Assembly: GCA_963823495.1 (NCBI GenBank)
Contig: CAWGLV010000001.1
Coordinates: 248,001 to 312,000 of the forward strand
Source of the DNA: DATDAH01 sp963823495
GTDB lineage: Bacteria; Actinomycetota; Acidimicrobiia; Acidimicrobiales; DATDAH01
Direction of reading: 5' to 3'
DNA: 64,000 nt
Shown: piece by piece, positions 17,875 to 24,528 of the stretch
How positions within the stretch are numbered: the first letter of the stretch is position 1
How the letters are laid out: the number at the start of each line of letters is the position of its first letter
Program-made: the position numbers and the translations under genes
Notes under the pieces: model-generated
Told to the model about the DNA's origin: nothing
Databases searched by the model: none
Seen by the model: the letters and a program-made list of their open reading frames with translations, nothing else

Positions 17875-19240
17875 CGCGGGCTCGCCGGGTGACGAAGTCG
17901 ACCGTGTCGCGGATCGTCGGGTGGGTCGTGGAGCGAGCGGTCAGGCTGCGGACCAGGGACGAGTGACGGGGAGCGGCCCGGGTCACGGTGACCACCGCCC
18001 TGACCCCGTAGGTGCGCCCCGGGGCCAGCAGCCGGGTGCGGGCCGTCCCGCCGGTGACCTGGCGGGTGATGTTCTGACCCGCCGGGTTGTAGTAGCGAAC
18101 CCGGAACCGGCGGGTCGACCCCATGCCCCGCAGCCGAAGCCGTTCGGTGGCGGCGCCGTCGTTCTGCACCGACACGTGGTAGGTCACCGAGCGGCCCCGA
18201 GCCGCCGAGCCGGTGCGGGTCTGACGGTTGCCGGTCGTGTTGTAGATGTTGTTGCCGACCAGGACGCCGGTGCCCCGCCGGATGCGGGCATCAGGGCGGG
18301 CGTCGACCAGGGTGTGCTCATGGAGGGGCCGAGGGCCGGCGGTTCCCCACTCGCTCGCCGTGAAGTAGGCCCTGCCGTCCTGGCGATAGGCGATGGCCTC
18401 GCCCTGGGTCTCGGACCGCAGCGGCATCGGGCAGGCGACGCCCTCCAGTGCGGTGGCCACCGACTGGTCGGGTTGCCGACGCCAGAGGAACGCCGTGAAG
18501 TAGGTGCGCAGCAGGATCCCGGCCCCGTCGGGGCTGATGTCACCGGCCGTCACCGTCGATCCCGGGAAAGGAGACGACGGGACCGACAGGGTCGCCACCA
18601 GTTCGAGGGTGGCACCGGTCACCTGGGGGGCGGGGAAGCGGTAGACCCCGCTGGGCCCGCTGACGTTGGTCTTGGTGACGATGAAGAGGTCGCCGGTGCG
18701 GGGATCGGCGAGGACCGTCTCGGCGTCGTGAGGGCCGTCGGGGTACTCGACGGTGAGGGCCTCCACGTCGGTGACCACGATCGGATCCGGGCCCGGGTCC
18801 GCCTCGAGCACCGGCTCGGGGAGGCGGTAGACGGTCACGTCGGCCCGGACGGCGTTGTTGTCGCCGATGTCACCGACGTAGAGGTAGGGCTGGTCGGGCT
18901 CGGGGCCCGGGCCGACCGCCAGGTCCTCCCAGTCCACGGCGGTGGCGCCCTCGAGGGCGTAGGAGGCCAGCCGCTCTCCCGTCGGGGCGATGGCGTGCAC
19001 CTGGGCGGCGGCACCGGAGTCGGCGTGGGCCCAGAGCACGCCGGCGTTGGCCCGACCGGCCGCCAGGCCCGACAACTCCTCCAGGGCCGGTTCACTCACG
19101 GTTCCCCGCACCGCGCCCGGGGTGAAGGTCGGACAGGGCGGTGGATCGGCCGAGGCCGGGGAGGACGGGACGGCGACGAGGACGGTGATGAGGATGGCGA
19201 CGACGGTCACGGCGGCGCCGAACCGTCCGGGTCGTCCCAT
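17867..19240 (-). CDS. secreted beta-propeller protein with C-terminal beta-sandwich
   Basis: A 457-aa exported protein of unknown role. Its signal peptide runs to about residue 31 (AVPSSPASAD). The body contains propeller-like strands: GVLWAHADSGAAAQVHAI, YLYVGDIGDNNAVRADVTVYRL, AETVLADPRTGDLFIVTK and GEAIAYRQDGRAYFTASE. The C-terminal ~120 residues look like a CARDB/Ig-type sandwich (VTYHVSVQNDGAATERL, YGVRAVVTVTRA). Comparable bacterial proteins have esterase-like or lectin-like annotations, but I cannot assign a catalytic site. Confidence 0.7.
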   Translation of the reverse strand: MGRPGRFGAAVTVVAILITVLVAVPSSPASADPPPCPTFTPGAVRGTVSEPALEELSGLAAGRANAGVLWAHADSGAAAQVHAIAPTGERLASYALEGATAVDWEDLAVGPGPEPDQPYLYVGDIGDNNAVRADVTVYRLPEPVLEADPGPDPIVVTDVEALTVEYPDGPHDAETVLADPRTGDLFIVTKTNVSGPSGVYRFPAPQVTGATLELVATLSVPSSPFPGSTVTAGDISPDGAGILLRTYFTAFLWRRQPDQSVATALEGVACPMPLRSETQGEAIAYRQDGRAYFTASEWGTAGPRPLHEHTLVDARPDARIRRGTGVLVGNNIYNTTGNRQTRTGSAARGRSVTYHVSVQNDGAATERLRLRGMGSTRRFRVRYYNPAGQNITRQVTGGTARTRLLAPGRTYGVRAVVTVTRAAPRHSSLVRSLTARSTTHPTIRDTVDFVTRRARVG

Positions 19241-19296
19241 TCAGCCATCGTCGCATGGCCGCGACCTCTTCACGGCCCTGGGCGCGACGAGCGTCC

Positions 19297-19935
19297 TCAG
19301 GTGACCCGTATCGCCCGGACCGGCGACCAGCCGCTGGAAGCACCGCCGTCCGCCTGGCGGACGCGGGCCCGGACCGTCCAGAGCCCCCGCACCGAGGGCC
19401 GGAAGGTCGCGGCGGCCGCGGACGCCCCGACGCGCCAGTGGACGAACCGGCGCGTGCCCGGGCGGCGGCGCTGGACATCGAAGACCAGCCCGTCCGACCC
19501 CCGGGCCGCCGCCCAGCGGACGAAAACGCGGGCGTTGACCGGGCTCCGGACCCGGTTGACCGTCACCGGCACGCGGAGCCGACCGACCATCTCGGGGTGG
19601 AAGGTGCAGTAGTACCGGTAGTCCCCGGCGCCCGGCAGCGGCCCGACGGTCGCGGTCTCCGGCGGACCGAGGATCTCGGTGCCGAAGAGGTCGAGGCCCG
19701 TCCCGTCCCGGGCATCGTGGACCACCCGGCCGAAGTTCGTGAAGTCCACGCTCTGGCCCTGGGCCACGCGCGTCGCCACCGGCGAGAACAGGTTGTCCCG
19801 CATCGTGACGGCGCGGGCGGCCGTCCCCGCGCCGACCGGGCTCGGAACGACCAGGGCCGCACCGAGGAGCACCGCGGCCACCGCCGACAGCCGGCGACGC
19901 ACCGGCACCTGTGGCTTCGGGCCGAGAGGAGACAT
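19297..19935 (-). CDS. secreted cupredoxin (plastocyanin-like) protein
   Basis: A 212-aa exported protein. After a signal peptide (about residues 15-36), the cupredoxin domain shows type-1 copper ligands: His in FGRVVHDARD, then Cys, His and Met in YRYYCTFHPEMVGRL. It resembles amicyanin/plastocyanin-like proteins that shuttle electrons outside the membrane or bind copper. A C-terminal fibronectin-like region of about 80 residues follows (VFVRWAAARGSDGLVFDVQRR). It is read toward the beta-propeller gene and is divergent from the small exported protein at 20118. Confidence 0.83.
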   Translation of the reverse strand: MSPLGPKPQVPVRRRLSAVAAVLLGAALVVPSPVGAGTAARAVTMRDNLFSPVATRVAQGQSVDFTNFGRVVHDARDGTGLDLFGTEILGPPETATVGPLPGAGDYRYYCTFHPEMVGRLRVPVTVNRVRSPVNARVFVRWAAARGSDGLVFDVQRRRPGTRRFVHWRVGASAAAATFRPSVRGLWTVRARVRQADGGASSGWSPVRAIRVT

Positions 19936-20039
19936 GTGCCCGCAGCATCGGCGCGCCGTCGCGTCGACCTGAGGATCCGAGCCGGCCCGAGGGATCTCGG
20001 CCGACCGGGTACGGGTGCGGGACCGGCGCCCGCGGTGGG

Positions 20040-20052
20040 CAAAGGCCCTTTG
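20040..20052. promoter_or_regulatory. dyad in a divergent intergenic region
   Basis: CAAAGG-C-CCTTTG is a perfect 6-base dyad around one base. With one mismatch it extends to GGG...CCC on either side. It sits in the 182-base gap between the divergent cupredoxin gene and the small exported protein, about 65 bases before the latter's ATG. It could be an operator for either gene. No factor can be named. Confidence 0.35.
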
Positions 20053-20117
20053 ACCCTATGTCGGGCGTTTCGGCGCGAACAGGCTGTAGTCCACCGCGAG
20101 ACAGGGGGACCACGGCA

Positions 20118-20633
20118 ATGGCACGAACACGGTCGGAGATCTTCGGTTCGAGGTTGGCAGTGGCGATCGCCACCATGATCGCGACGGCCTTGGTCTTCAG
20201 CGGAGGGATGGCGGTGGCGTTCAGCGTCCCGCCCAACTCGGTGAACAGCGCCAAGATCGTCAACGGCACCGTCCGGGGCATCGACATCAAGAACGGCACC
20301 GTCACCCACCATGATCTCGCCGGTTACCTGCGGCCCCGGTGGGTCAAGTTCGACGCCGACAGCAGCGGCGTCACGTACCTGTCGGGTAGAGGCGTGGTGT
20401 TGGTCGCCCCGCAGGGCGTCGGCATCTACCGGGTGAGGTTCAATCGGTCAGTCAACGGTTGCGGGTGGATGGCCACCCGCAACGACAACGCAGGCGGCAT
20501 CGCCCAGCCCGGCGAGATCGCGGTCGAGCGGGGCCTCGTCGCCACCGACCTGTGGGTCCGCACCTTCACCAGCGCCGGAGTCCTCGCCCACCCCGAAGCC
20601 AGTGACGGGGTCACCGTCCAGCTGATGTGCTGA
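20118..20633 (+). CDS. small exported protein with NGTV-type turns
   Basis: A 171-aa protein with an N-terminal membrane/signal segment (residues 10-36). Next comes a short low-complexity stretch NSVNSAKIVNGTVRGIDIKN, typical of actinobacterial surface proteins with solenoid-like S/K-x-x-x-N/D-G-T/S-V units. The C-terminal ~110 residues look like a small beta-rich domain with one Cys pair candidate (GCGWMAT and the terminal VQLMC). Function unknown. The ATG at 20118 was chosen because it is preceded by ACAGGGGGACC and begins the hydrophobic segment. Confidence 0.68.
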   Translation: MARTRSEIFGSRLAVAIATMIATALVFSGGMAVAFSVPPNSVNSAKIVNGTVRGIDIKNGTVTHHDLAGYLRPRWVKFDADSSGVTYLSGRGVVLVAPQGVGIYRVRFNRSVNGCGWMATRNDNAGGIAQPGEIAVERGLVATDLWVRTFTSAGVLAHPEASDGVTVQLMC

Positions 20634-20738
20634 CCAACCGGCCCCGATCCCATCCCAGGCGTGACGGATCTGCACACCCGACCAGCCTTCGTCGACGGTC
20701 CCAGACGGCACCGCAGCGGGGCCGATCGCGATCGGCGC

Positions 20739-21060
20739 TCACCCTTCGTCGGAGAGGGTCCAGAGGGCCGTCTGGTGGATCACCCGGGAGGAGGACCCGA
20801 CCTGGATCTCGTACCGGCCGGGTGCCGCCGACCAGGCGTGGCGGCCTGTGTCCCGGTGGGCGAACGACCGCCGGTCGAGCGTGAGGGACACCGTGGTGGT
20901 CTCGCCGGGCCCGAAGCACCAGCGAGGCTCGACGCCGTGGGTGTCGTAGTGGCGGTAGCCCACGAAGACGCCCTCGGCGTACTCGCGGCGGTCGTGTTCG
21001 ACCAGACAGCTCTGACCCGCGTTGCCGTCGGCCACCTCGCCGACCAGCGGCACCGTTCCG
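20739..21060 (-). pseudogene. remnant of a GH3 beta-glucosidase (C-terminal end only)
   Basis: The minus-strand frame ending at 20739 contains EHDRREYAEGVFVGYRHYD and GVEPRWCFG, then PGETTTVSLTLDRRSFAHRD and APGRYEIQVGSSSRVI. These are the last part of the GH3 C-domain and the fibronectin-III-like domain of bacterial beta-glucosidases. The catalytic TIM barrel and most of the C-domain are missing, and about 60 residues expected between FGHGLSYTTF and LxPGET are missing too (junction near 20905-20915). It therefore looks like a stub with two deletions, not a functional enzyme. Confidence 0.75.
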
Positions 21061-21078
21061 TCGTCGCGGTCATGCTGC

Positions 21079-21213
21079 GACGACCTGCCCGTGGCCGAGC
21101 TGTTCACCCCCCGCCTCACCACCATCCACGTCGACATGCGCGAGCTGGGCACCGCGATCGCCGACACGCTGCACCAGATCTTCTGCACCGGCGACGGACC
21201 CGATGTCGTCCCG
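21079..21213 (+). pseudogene. remnant of a LacI-family regulator (C-terminal end only)
   Basis: On the plus strand, 21079-21213 reads DDLPVAELFTPRLTTIHVDM, then ELGTAIADTLHQIFCTGDGPDVVP. This matches the end of LacI/GalR sugar-binding domains (DDLPLAELxxPPLTTVxxD...LG..A...L). The DNA-binding domain and most of the effector domain are absent, and the frame drifts after DVVP. It begins within about 20 bases of the GH3 stub on the other strand, consistent with one deletion across a divergent lacI/GH3 pair. Confidence 0.75.
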
Positions 21214-21250
21214 AGCGCTCGTGCAGCGCCTCGCATGTATTTATGCATGC

Positions 21251-21481
21251 ATGCCGAACGTCCAAGTTCGCGATGTGCCCGATGAAGTCCACGAGGCGTT
21301 GGTCCGGCGGGCCGAACTCGCAGGCCAGTCGCTTCAGCAGTTCCTCGCGGCCCAGCTCGCCGTGATCGCTGTCACGCCGACGACGGACGAGATCCTCGAA
21401 CGCATCGAGAATCGCCCGAAGGGGCAGCTCCCGGCCGCGAGCGCGATCGATGCGATCGACGAAGAACGTGCTCGTCGTTGA
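21251..21481 (+). CDS. VapB/FitA-type antitoxin
   Basis: A 76-aa antitoxin. MPNVQVRDVPDEVHEALVRRAELAGQ is a ribbon-helix-helix of the FitA class, followed by LQQFLAAQLAVIA and a C-terminal helix that should wrap the toxin (TDEILERIENR). It overlaps the toxin gene at its 3' end. The start ATG at 21251 lies at the edge of a 10-base palindrome ATGCATGCAT (21243-21252), preceded by TATTTATG, the AT-richest spot nearby. This is probably the promoter and autoregulatory operator. Confidence 0.85.
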   Translation: MPNVQVRDVPDEVHEALVRRAELAGQSLQQFLAAQLAVIAVTPTTDEILERIENRPKGQLPAASAIDAIDEERARR

Positions 21482-21857
21482 CGCGTCGGTCCTTGCCCCC
21501 GTCGTCGCGGACGGTGGGACGAGTGGCCGACGGTTCAGAGAACGACTCCACGGGGAGGCCGTCCTCGGACCAGACCTCCTGCGGATCGAGGCCACGTCGG
21601 TCCTCCGCCGACACGCCAACCGCGGTCAACTGACACCAGAACAGGCCGCCGCGGCGATGAGCGATCTACTCGCCTTCCCGATCAGGGTGTTTCCCGCCGC
21701 TCCACTTCTCCGGCGAGTCTGGGAGCTTCGTCAGGACCTCACGGCCTACGACGCATGCTACGTCGCTCTCGCCGAGGCGGTCGAGCGGCCGTTGTTGACC
21801 GCGGATCGCCGCCTGGCCAACGCCCCGGGTCTGCGCTGTGAGGTCGAGGTGCTCTGA
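21450..21857 (+). CDS. vapC: VapC-type PIN-domain toxin
   Basis: A ribonuclease toxin of 135 aa or fewer. PIN acidic residues are visible: Asp in VLVVDASVLAPVV, Glu in LLRIEATSVLRR, Asp in LTAYDACYVALAE and Asp in LLTADRRLANA. All four are intact, so it should be active and is held by the antitoxin encoded just upstream. The ATG start overlaps the antitoxin by 32 bases; a GTG at 21468, directly before LVVDAS, is an alternative that leaves the usual N-terminal length. Confidence 0.87.
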   Translation: MRSTKNVLVVDASVLAPVVADGGTSGRRFRERLHGEAVLGPDLLRIEATSVLRRHANRGQLTPEQAAAAMSDLLAFPIRVFPAAPLLRRVWELRQDLTAYDACYVALAEAVERPLLTADRRLANAPGLRCEVEVL

Positions 21858-21870
21858 CCGGGGCTGTTGT

Positions 21871-21995
21871 GTGGGGTACGTGCATCGCGCCGTCGACGAA
21901 GGCGGCCAGGTGATCGACGTGTACGTCTCGAAGCGACGTGACATCGCCTCCGCACGCCGGTTCTTCACCAGCGCGCTCTCCGCGCACGCCGAGGC
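21871..21995 (+). pseudogene. fragment of an IS6-family transposase
   Basis: The frame reads VGYVHRAVDEGGQVIDVYVS, then KRRDIASARRFFTSAL. This is the segment around the second and third beta strands of the IS6/IS26 DDE domain (YxYRAVDxxGxxIDxxxSxxRDxxAAxRFF). The first Asp (DETY) region, the helix-turn-helix and the end of the transposase are not found. A weaker patch, GRLRARGRLGQL near 22170, might be the former HGRLKARLRPMRGL motif. No terminal inverted repeats were seen, so the element is dead. Confidence 0.72.
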
Positions 21996-22295
21996 CGAGA
22001 ACGACGACCAGGGCACCCCCGGCGAAACGGCGCGCCGGCCGGTGCTTCTGCGTGGCTCCGACGGAGCCCCCTGCCTGATCGCTGTCGAGATCCTGCATTC
22101 GGCCGTCGCGATGATCGGCGGGTGGAGAGTCGAACCTGGGCCGTCGTCATCGACAGGTGCGCAGCGCGGGCGACTCCGAGCTCGAGGGCGCCTGGGGCAG
22201 CTGATCCCGGCCCGCTCCGCGGATCGATCGGCCCACAGCGGCGGCGTCAGGACGGGTGACCCGAGAGCGTCAGAACCCATGGCTACCCTCAGGGC

Positions 22296-22475
22296 ATGCT
22301 CAGGAAGGTCTGGACCGCCGCGGAGCTCGAGGGGCTGACCCGGGCCGAGCAGCAGAAGATCTTCGAGGAGAGCCTCGTGACCGATCTGGCCGACGTCCCG
22401 CCTGAGTTGCTCGAGCAGGCACGCGCCGACATTCGTCACCACATCGAGGAGAACGACGTACCCGACTCGGGCTGA
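22296..22475 (+). CDS. small acidic protein, candidate antitoxin
   Basis: A 59-aa frame from ATG 22296 (MLRKVWTAAELEGLTRAEQQ) to TGA at 22475, predicted to be almost entirely helical and acidic (EQQKIFEESLVTDLADVPPE and a tail with HHIEENDVPDSG). The next gene starts 2 bases later. The small acidic protein and larger partner in a mobile-remnant area look like an antitoxin-toxin pair. I do not recognise a named family; the assignment is by size, spacing and context. Confidence 0.6.
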   Translation: MLRKVWTAAELEGLTRAEQQKIFEESLVTDLADVPPELLEQARADIRHHIEENDVPDSG

Positions 22476-22477
22476 CC

Positions 22478-22810
22478 GTGGCCGACCAGCGTCGCGTCGT
22501 GCGGGTGTCACGAGCCGTCTTTGACGAGATCGACCGCGTCCTCGGGCCCGATCGTGGCCCGATGGGCCAGCCGTCGGCGAACGACTTCCTCACGATCGAC
22601 CTGCTGCCGATCGTCGACACGTTCGCCGCTCGATTCGATGAGCTGCTCGAGGCCGTCCCCGGCAGACCCGACTACCGCTTGCTGGTGTCCGGCGGGTCGT
22701 TGGTTCCTGCCATCTCGGTGATCGGCCAGCTCGCCCTCGACGGCTCGATCGAGCTCATCAGCATTCGCATCGACACCGGGCACCAGACGGAAGGTGGCGG
22801 GATCCATTGA
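22478..22810 (+). CDS. candidate toxin partner, unrecognised fold
   Basis: A 110-aa protein starting at GTG 22478. It reads MADQRRVVRVSRAVFDEIDR, then PSANDFLTIDLLPIVDTFAARFDEL and a beta-rich end with DYRLLVSGGSLVPAISVIGQL and IELISIRIDT. It follows the 59-aa gene by 2 bases. The helix-then-sheet layout and compact size would suit a RelE/ParE-like or other small RNase toxin, but no catalytic residues can be identified. It could equally be a pair with another function. Confidence 0.55.
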   Translation: MADQRRVVRVSRAVFDEIDRVLGPDRGPMGQPSANDFLTIDLLPIVDTFAARFDELLEAVPGRPDYRLLVSGGSLVPAISVIGQLALDGSIELISIRIDTGHQTEGGGIH

Positions 22811-22869
22811 TGGGCCACCGGTCGCCGCGATCGCCCGGTCGATGGCGACGAGCGCGTGCCGGACTCCGG

Positions 22870-22942
22870 AGCCCGAGAGGGGAATCGAACCCCTGACCTG
22901 CTCATTACGAGTGAGCCGCTCTGCCGACTGAGCTACCCGGGC
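22870..22942 (-). tRNA. tRNA-Thr (anticodon CGU)
   Basis: On the minus strand, acceptor arm GCCCGGG (22942-22936) pairs with CTCGGGC, the D arm has TAGCTCAGTCGGCAGAGC, the anticodon stem GCTCA/TGAGC encloses loop CTCGTAA with anticodon CGT, and the T loop is GGTTCGATTCC. CCA is not encoded. It reads ACG threonine codons. It bounds the remnant-rich stretch 20.7-22.9 kb, so it is a candidate past integration site. Confidence 0.95.
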
Positions 22943-23092
22943 GGGTCCGGACAGGGTAGAGGGCGGGCGCCACCGGAGCGCACGTTCGGGCACCCAGCCG
23001 GGGCAGGACGCGCGGGTCGAACCCGGCCGGGACTCCCAGGCAGGGACCTTCGGCCTTTGCGGTTCGGGCGAGCCGTCACCAGTCTCGGGCCC

Positions 23093-24505
23093 GTGACACG
23101 TTTCCCCCGGGTCCTCCTCGCGCTGCTGAGCGCGCTCGCCTTGGCCGCGGCCGTGGTCCCGCCACCGGGCTTCGGGCGCCCGGCTCGCGCCCACGCGGCC
23201 TCGAAGCGCGTCGGGGCGCGGGCCCTGCCCGCCCATCCCCGGATCGGGTTCGTCGGCAACTCGATCGGCTGGCAGTCGACCGACGAGATCCGCCGCCACG
23301 TGACGAAGTCCCACCGCCTCGTCTACCTCGACACCCACATCGGCGGGACCATCCGCGTGCAGGCCGACAGCGCGATCGACGCCGTCCGCCGCCCGGACGG
23401 TCCCGACGTCCTCCTGGTCGAGCTCGGCACCAACGACGCCGGCCGCAACCACACTCTGACCCGCTTCGAACGGGACATCCGCTACCTGCTCGACCGGGTG
23501 ACGCCGCACGTGGACGCCGTCGTCTGGTTCGACATCAAGAACGGCGGAGCGCCCTTCTACGCGGACTTCAGCCGGAACGCCGCCGCGTTCAACCGCCGGC
23601 TGCGGACGGTCGTGTCCGGATACCCGAAGGCCTGGATCGGCCACTACGCGGCCTGGGCCGATGCCGCCGGGCCCGACGCCTTCGCGACCGACCAGGTCCA
23701 CCTCAGCGCCCATGGCGAGAACGAGCTCGGCCGGCTCGCCCGCCAGGCGGCCGACGGCATGGACCCTCAGCTGACCAGCGGGCCGTTCTGGGACGTGCCC
23801 GACGCGTTCTGGGCGGCCGGGGCCATCGCCCACTGCGCCGGGGAGGGCTGGGTGACCGGCTACCGCAACGGGACCTATCGGGCGGTGGCGGGCTCGGTGC
23901 GCTTCACGGTCACCCGGGCGCAGTGGCTCCAGATGTTGTGGCGCCAGGCGGGCTCACCGACGGGCCATCCCGCCGCGCCCTGGAGCGACATCCCCCCGTG
24001 GCTCGACACGGCGGCCCGATGGGCGGCCGCCACCGGCGTGGCCAACGGGTACGGCGACGGGACCTTCCGACCCGATGCCGTTCCCACCCGGGCTGAGGCG
24101 GTCCGGATGCACTACCGACTGGCCGGATCACCCCCGGTGGAGTCGCTGCCCCCTCACGGGCTGCAGGGCGTCCCCGGCTGGATCGAGGCGCCCGTGCGGT
24201 GGGCGCTCGCCGCCGGCGTCCTCACCGGGTACCCGGACGGGTCCTTCGGCGCCCACGAGGTGATCACGAGGGCCCAGGCCGCCAGGTGGATGCAGGGCTT
24301 CGACGCTAGGCCGGCGCTCCCGGCTCCCGCCCCGACCGACGACGGCTCGACCACGACCCTTCCACCGACCACGACCCTTCCACCGACCACGACGACCGGG
24401 CCGCCTGCGACCACGACGACGGTCCCGCTGTCCACCACGACGACGGCGCCTCGATCCACCACGATCCCGGCCCCGACCCTCGAGGCGGCGGACCCACCGC
24501 GCTGA
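23093..24505 (+). CDS. secreted SGNH/GDSL hydrolase with three SLH domains
   Basis: A 470-aa exported protein. The signal peptide (residues 1-35) is followed by an SGNH-type domain (about 45-225): GFVGNSIGWQS is the block I region, LLVELGTNDAGRN is block III (GxND) and DQVHLSAHGENEL is the D-x-x-H block V. Block I has GNSI in place of GDSL, with the Ser retained. Residues about 228-400 are three SLH domains (FWDVPDAFWAAGAI, WSDIPPWLDTAARW, LQGVPGWIEAPVRW). A Thr/Pro-rich tail (TTTLPPTTTLPPTTTTGPP) ends the protein. It is probably a wall-bound esterase or acyl hydrolase. GTG 23093 was chosen at the signal-peptide start. Confidence 0.84.
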   Translation: MTRFPRVLLALLSALALAAAVVPPPGFGRPARAHAASKRVGARALPAHPRIGFVGNSIGWQSTDEIRRHVTKSHRLVYLDTHIGGTIRVQADSAIDAVRRPDGPDVLLVELGTNDAGRNHTLTRFERDIRYLLDRVTPHVDAVVWFDIKNGGAPFYADFSRNAAAFNRRLRTVVSGYPKAWIGHYAAWADAAGPDAFATDQVHLSAHGENELGRLARQAADGMDPQLTSGPFWDVPDAFWAAGAIAHCAGEGWVTGYRNGTYRAVAGSVRFTVTRAQWLQMLWRQAGSPTGHPAAPWSDIPPWLDTAARWAAATGVANGYGDGTFRPDAVPTRAEAVRMHYRLAGSPPVESLPPHGLQGVPGWIEAPVRWALAAGVLTGYPDGSFGAHEVITRAQAARWMQGFDARPALPAPAPTDDGSTTTLPPTTTLPPTTTTGPPATTTTVPLSTTTTAPRSTTIPAPTLEAADPPR

Positions 24506-24528
24506 CCCTCACCCAGCGCGGAGACCTG

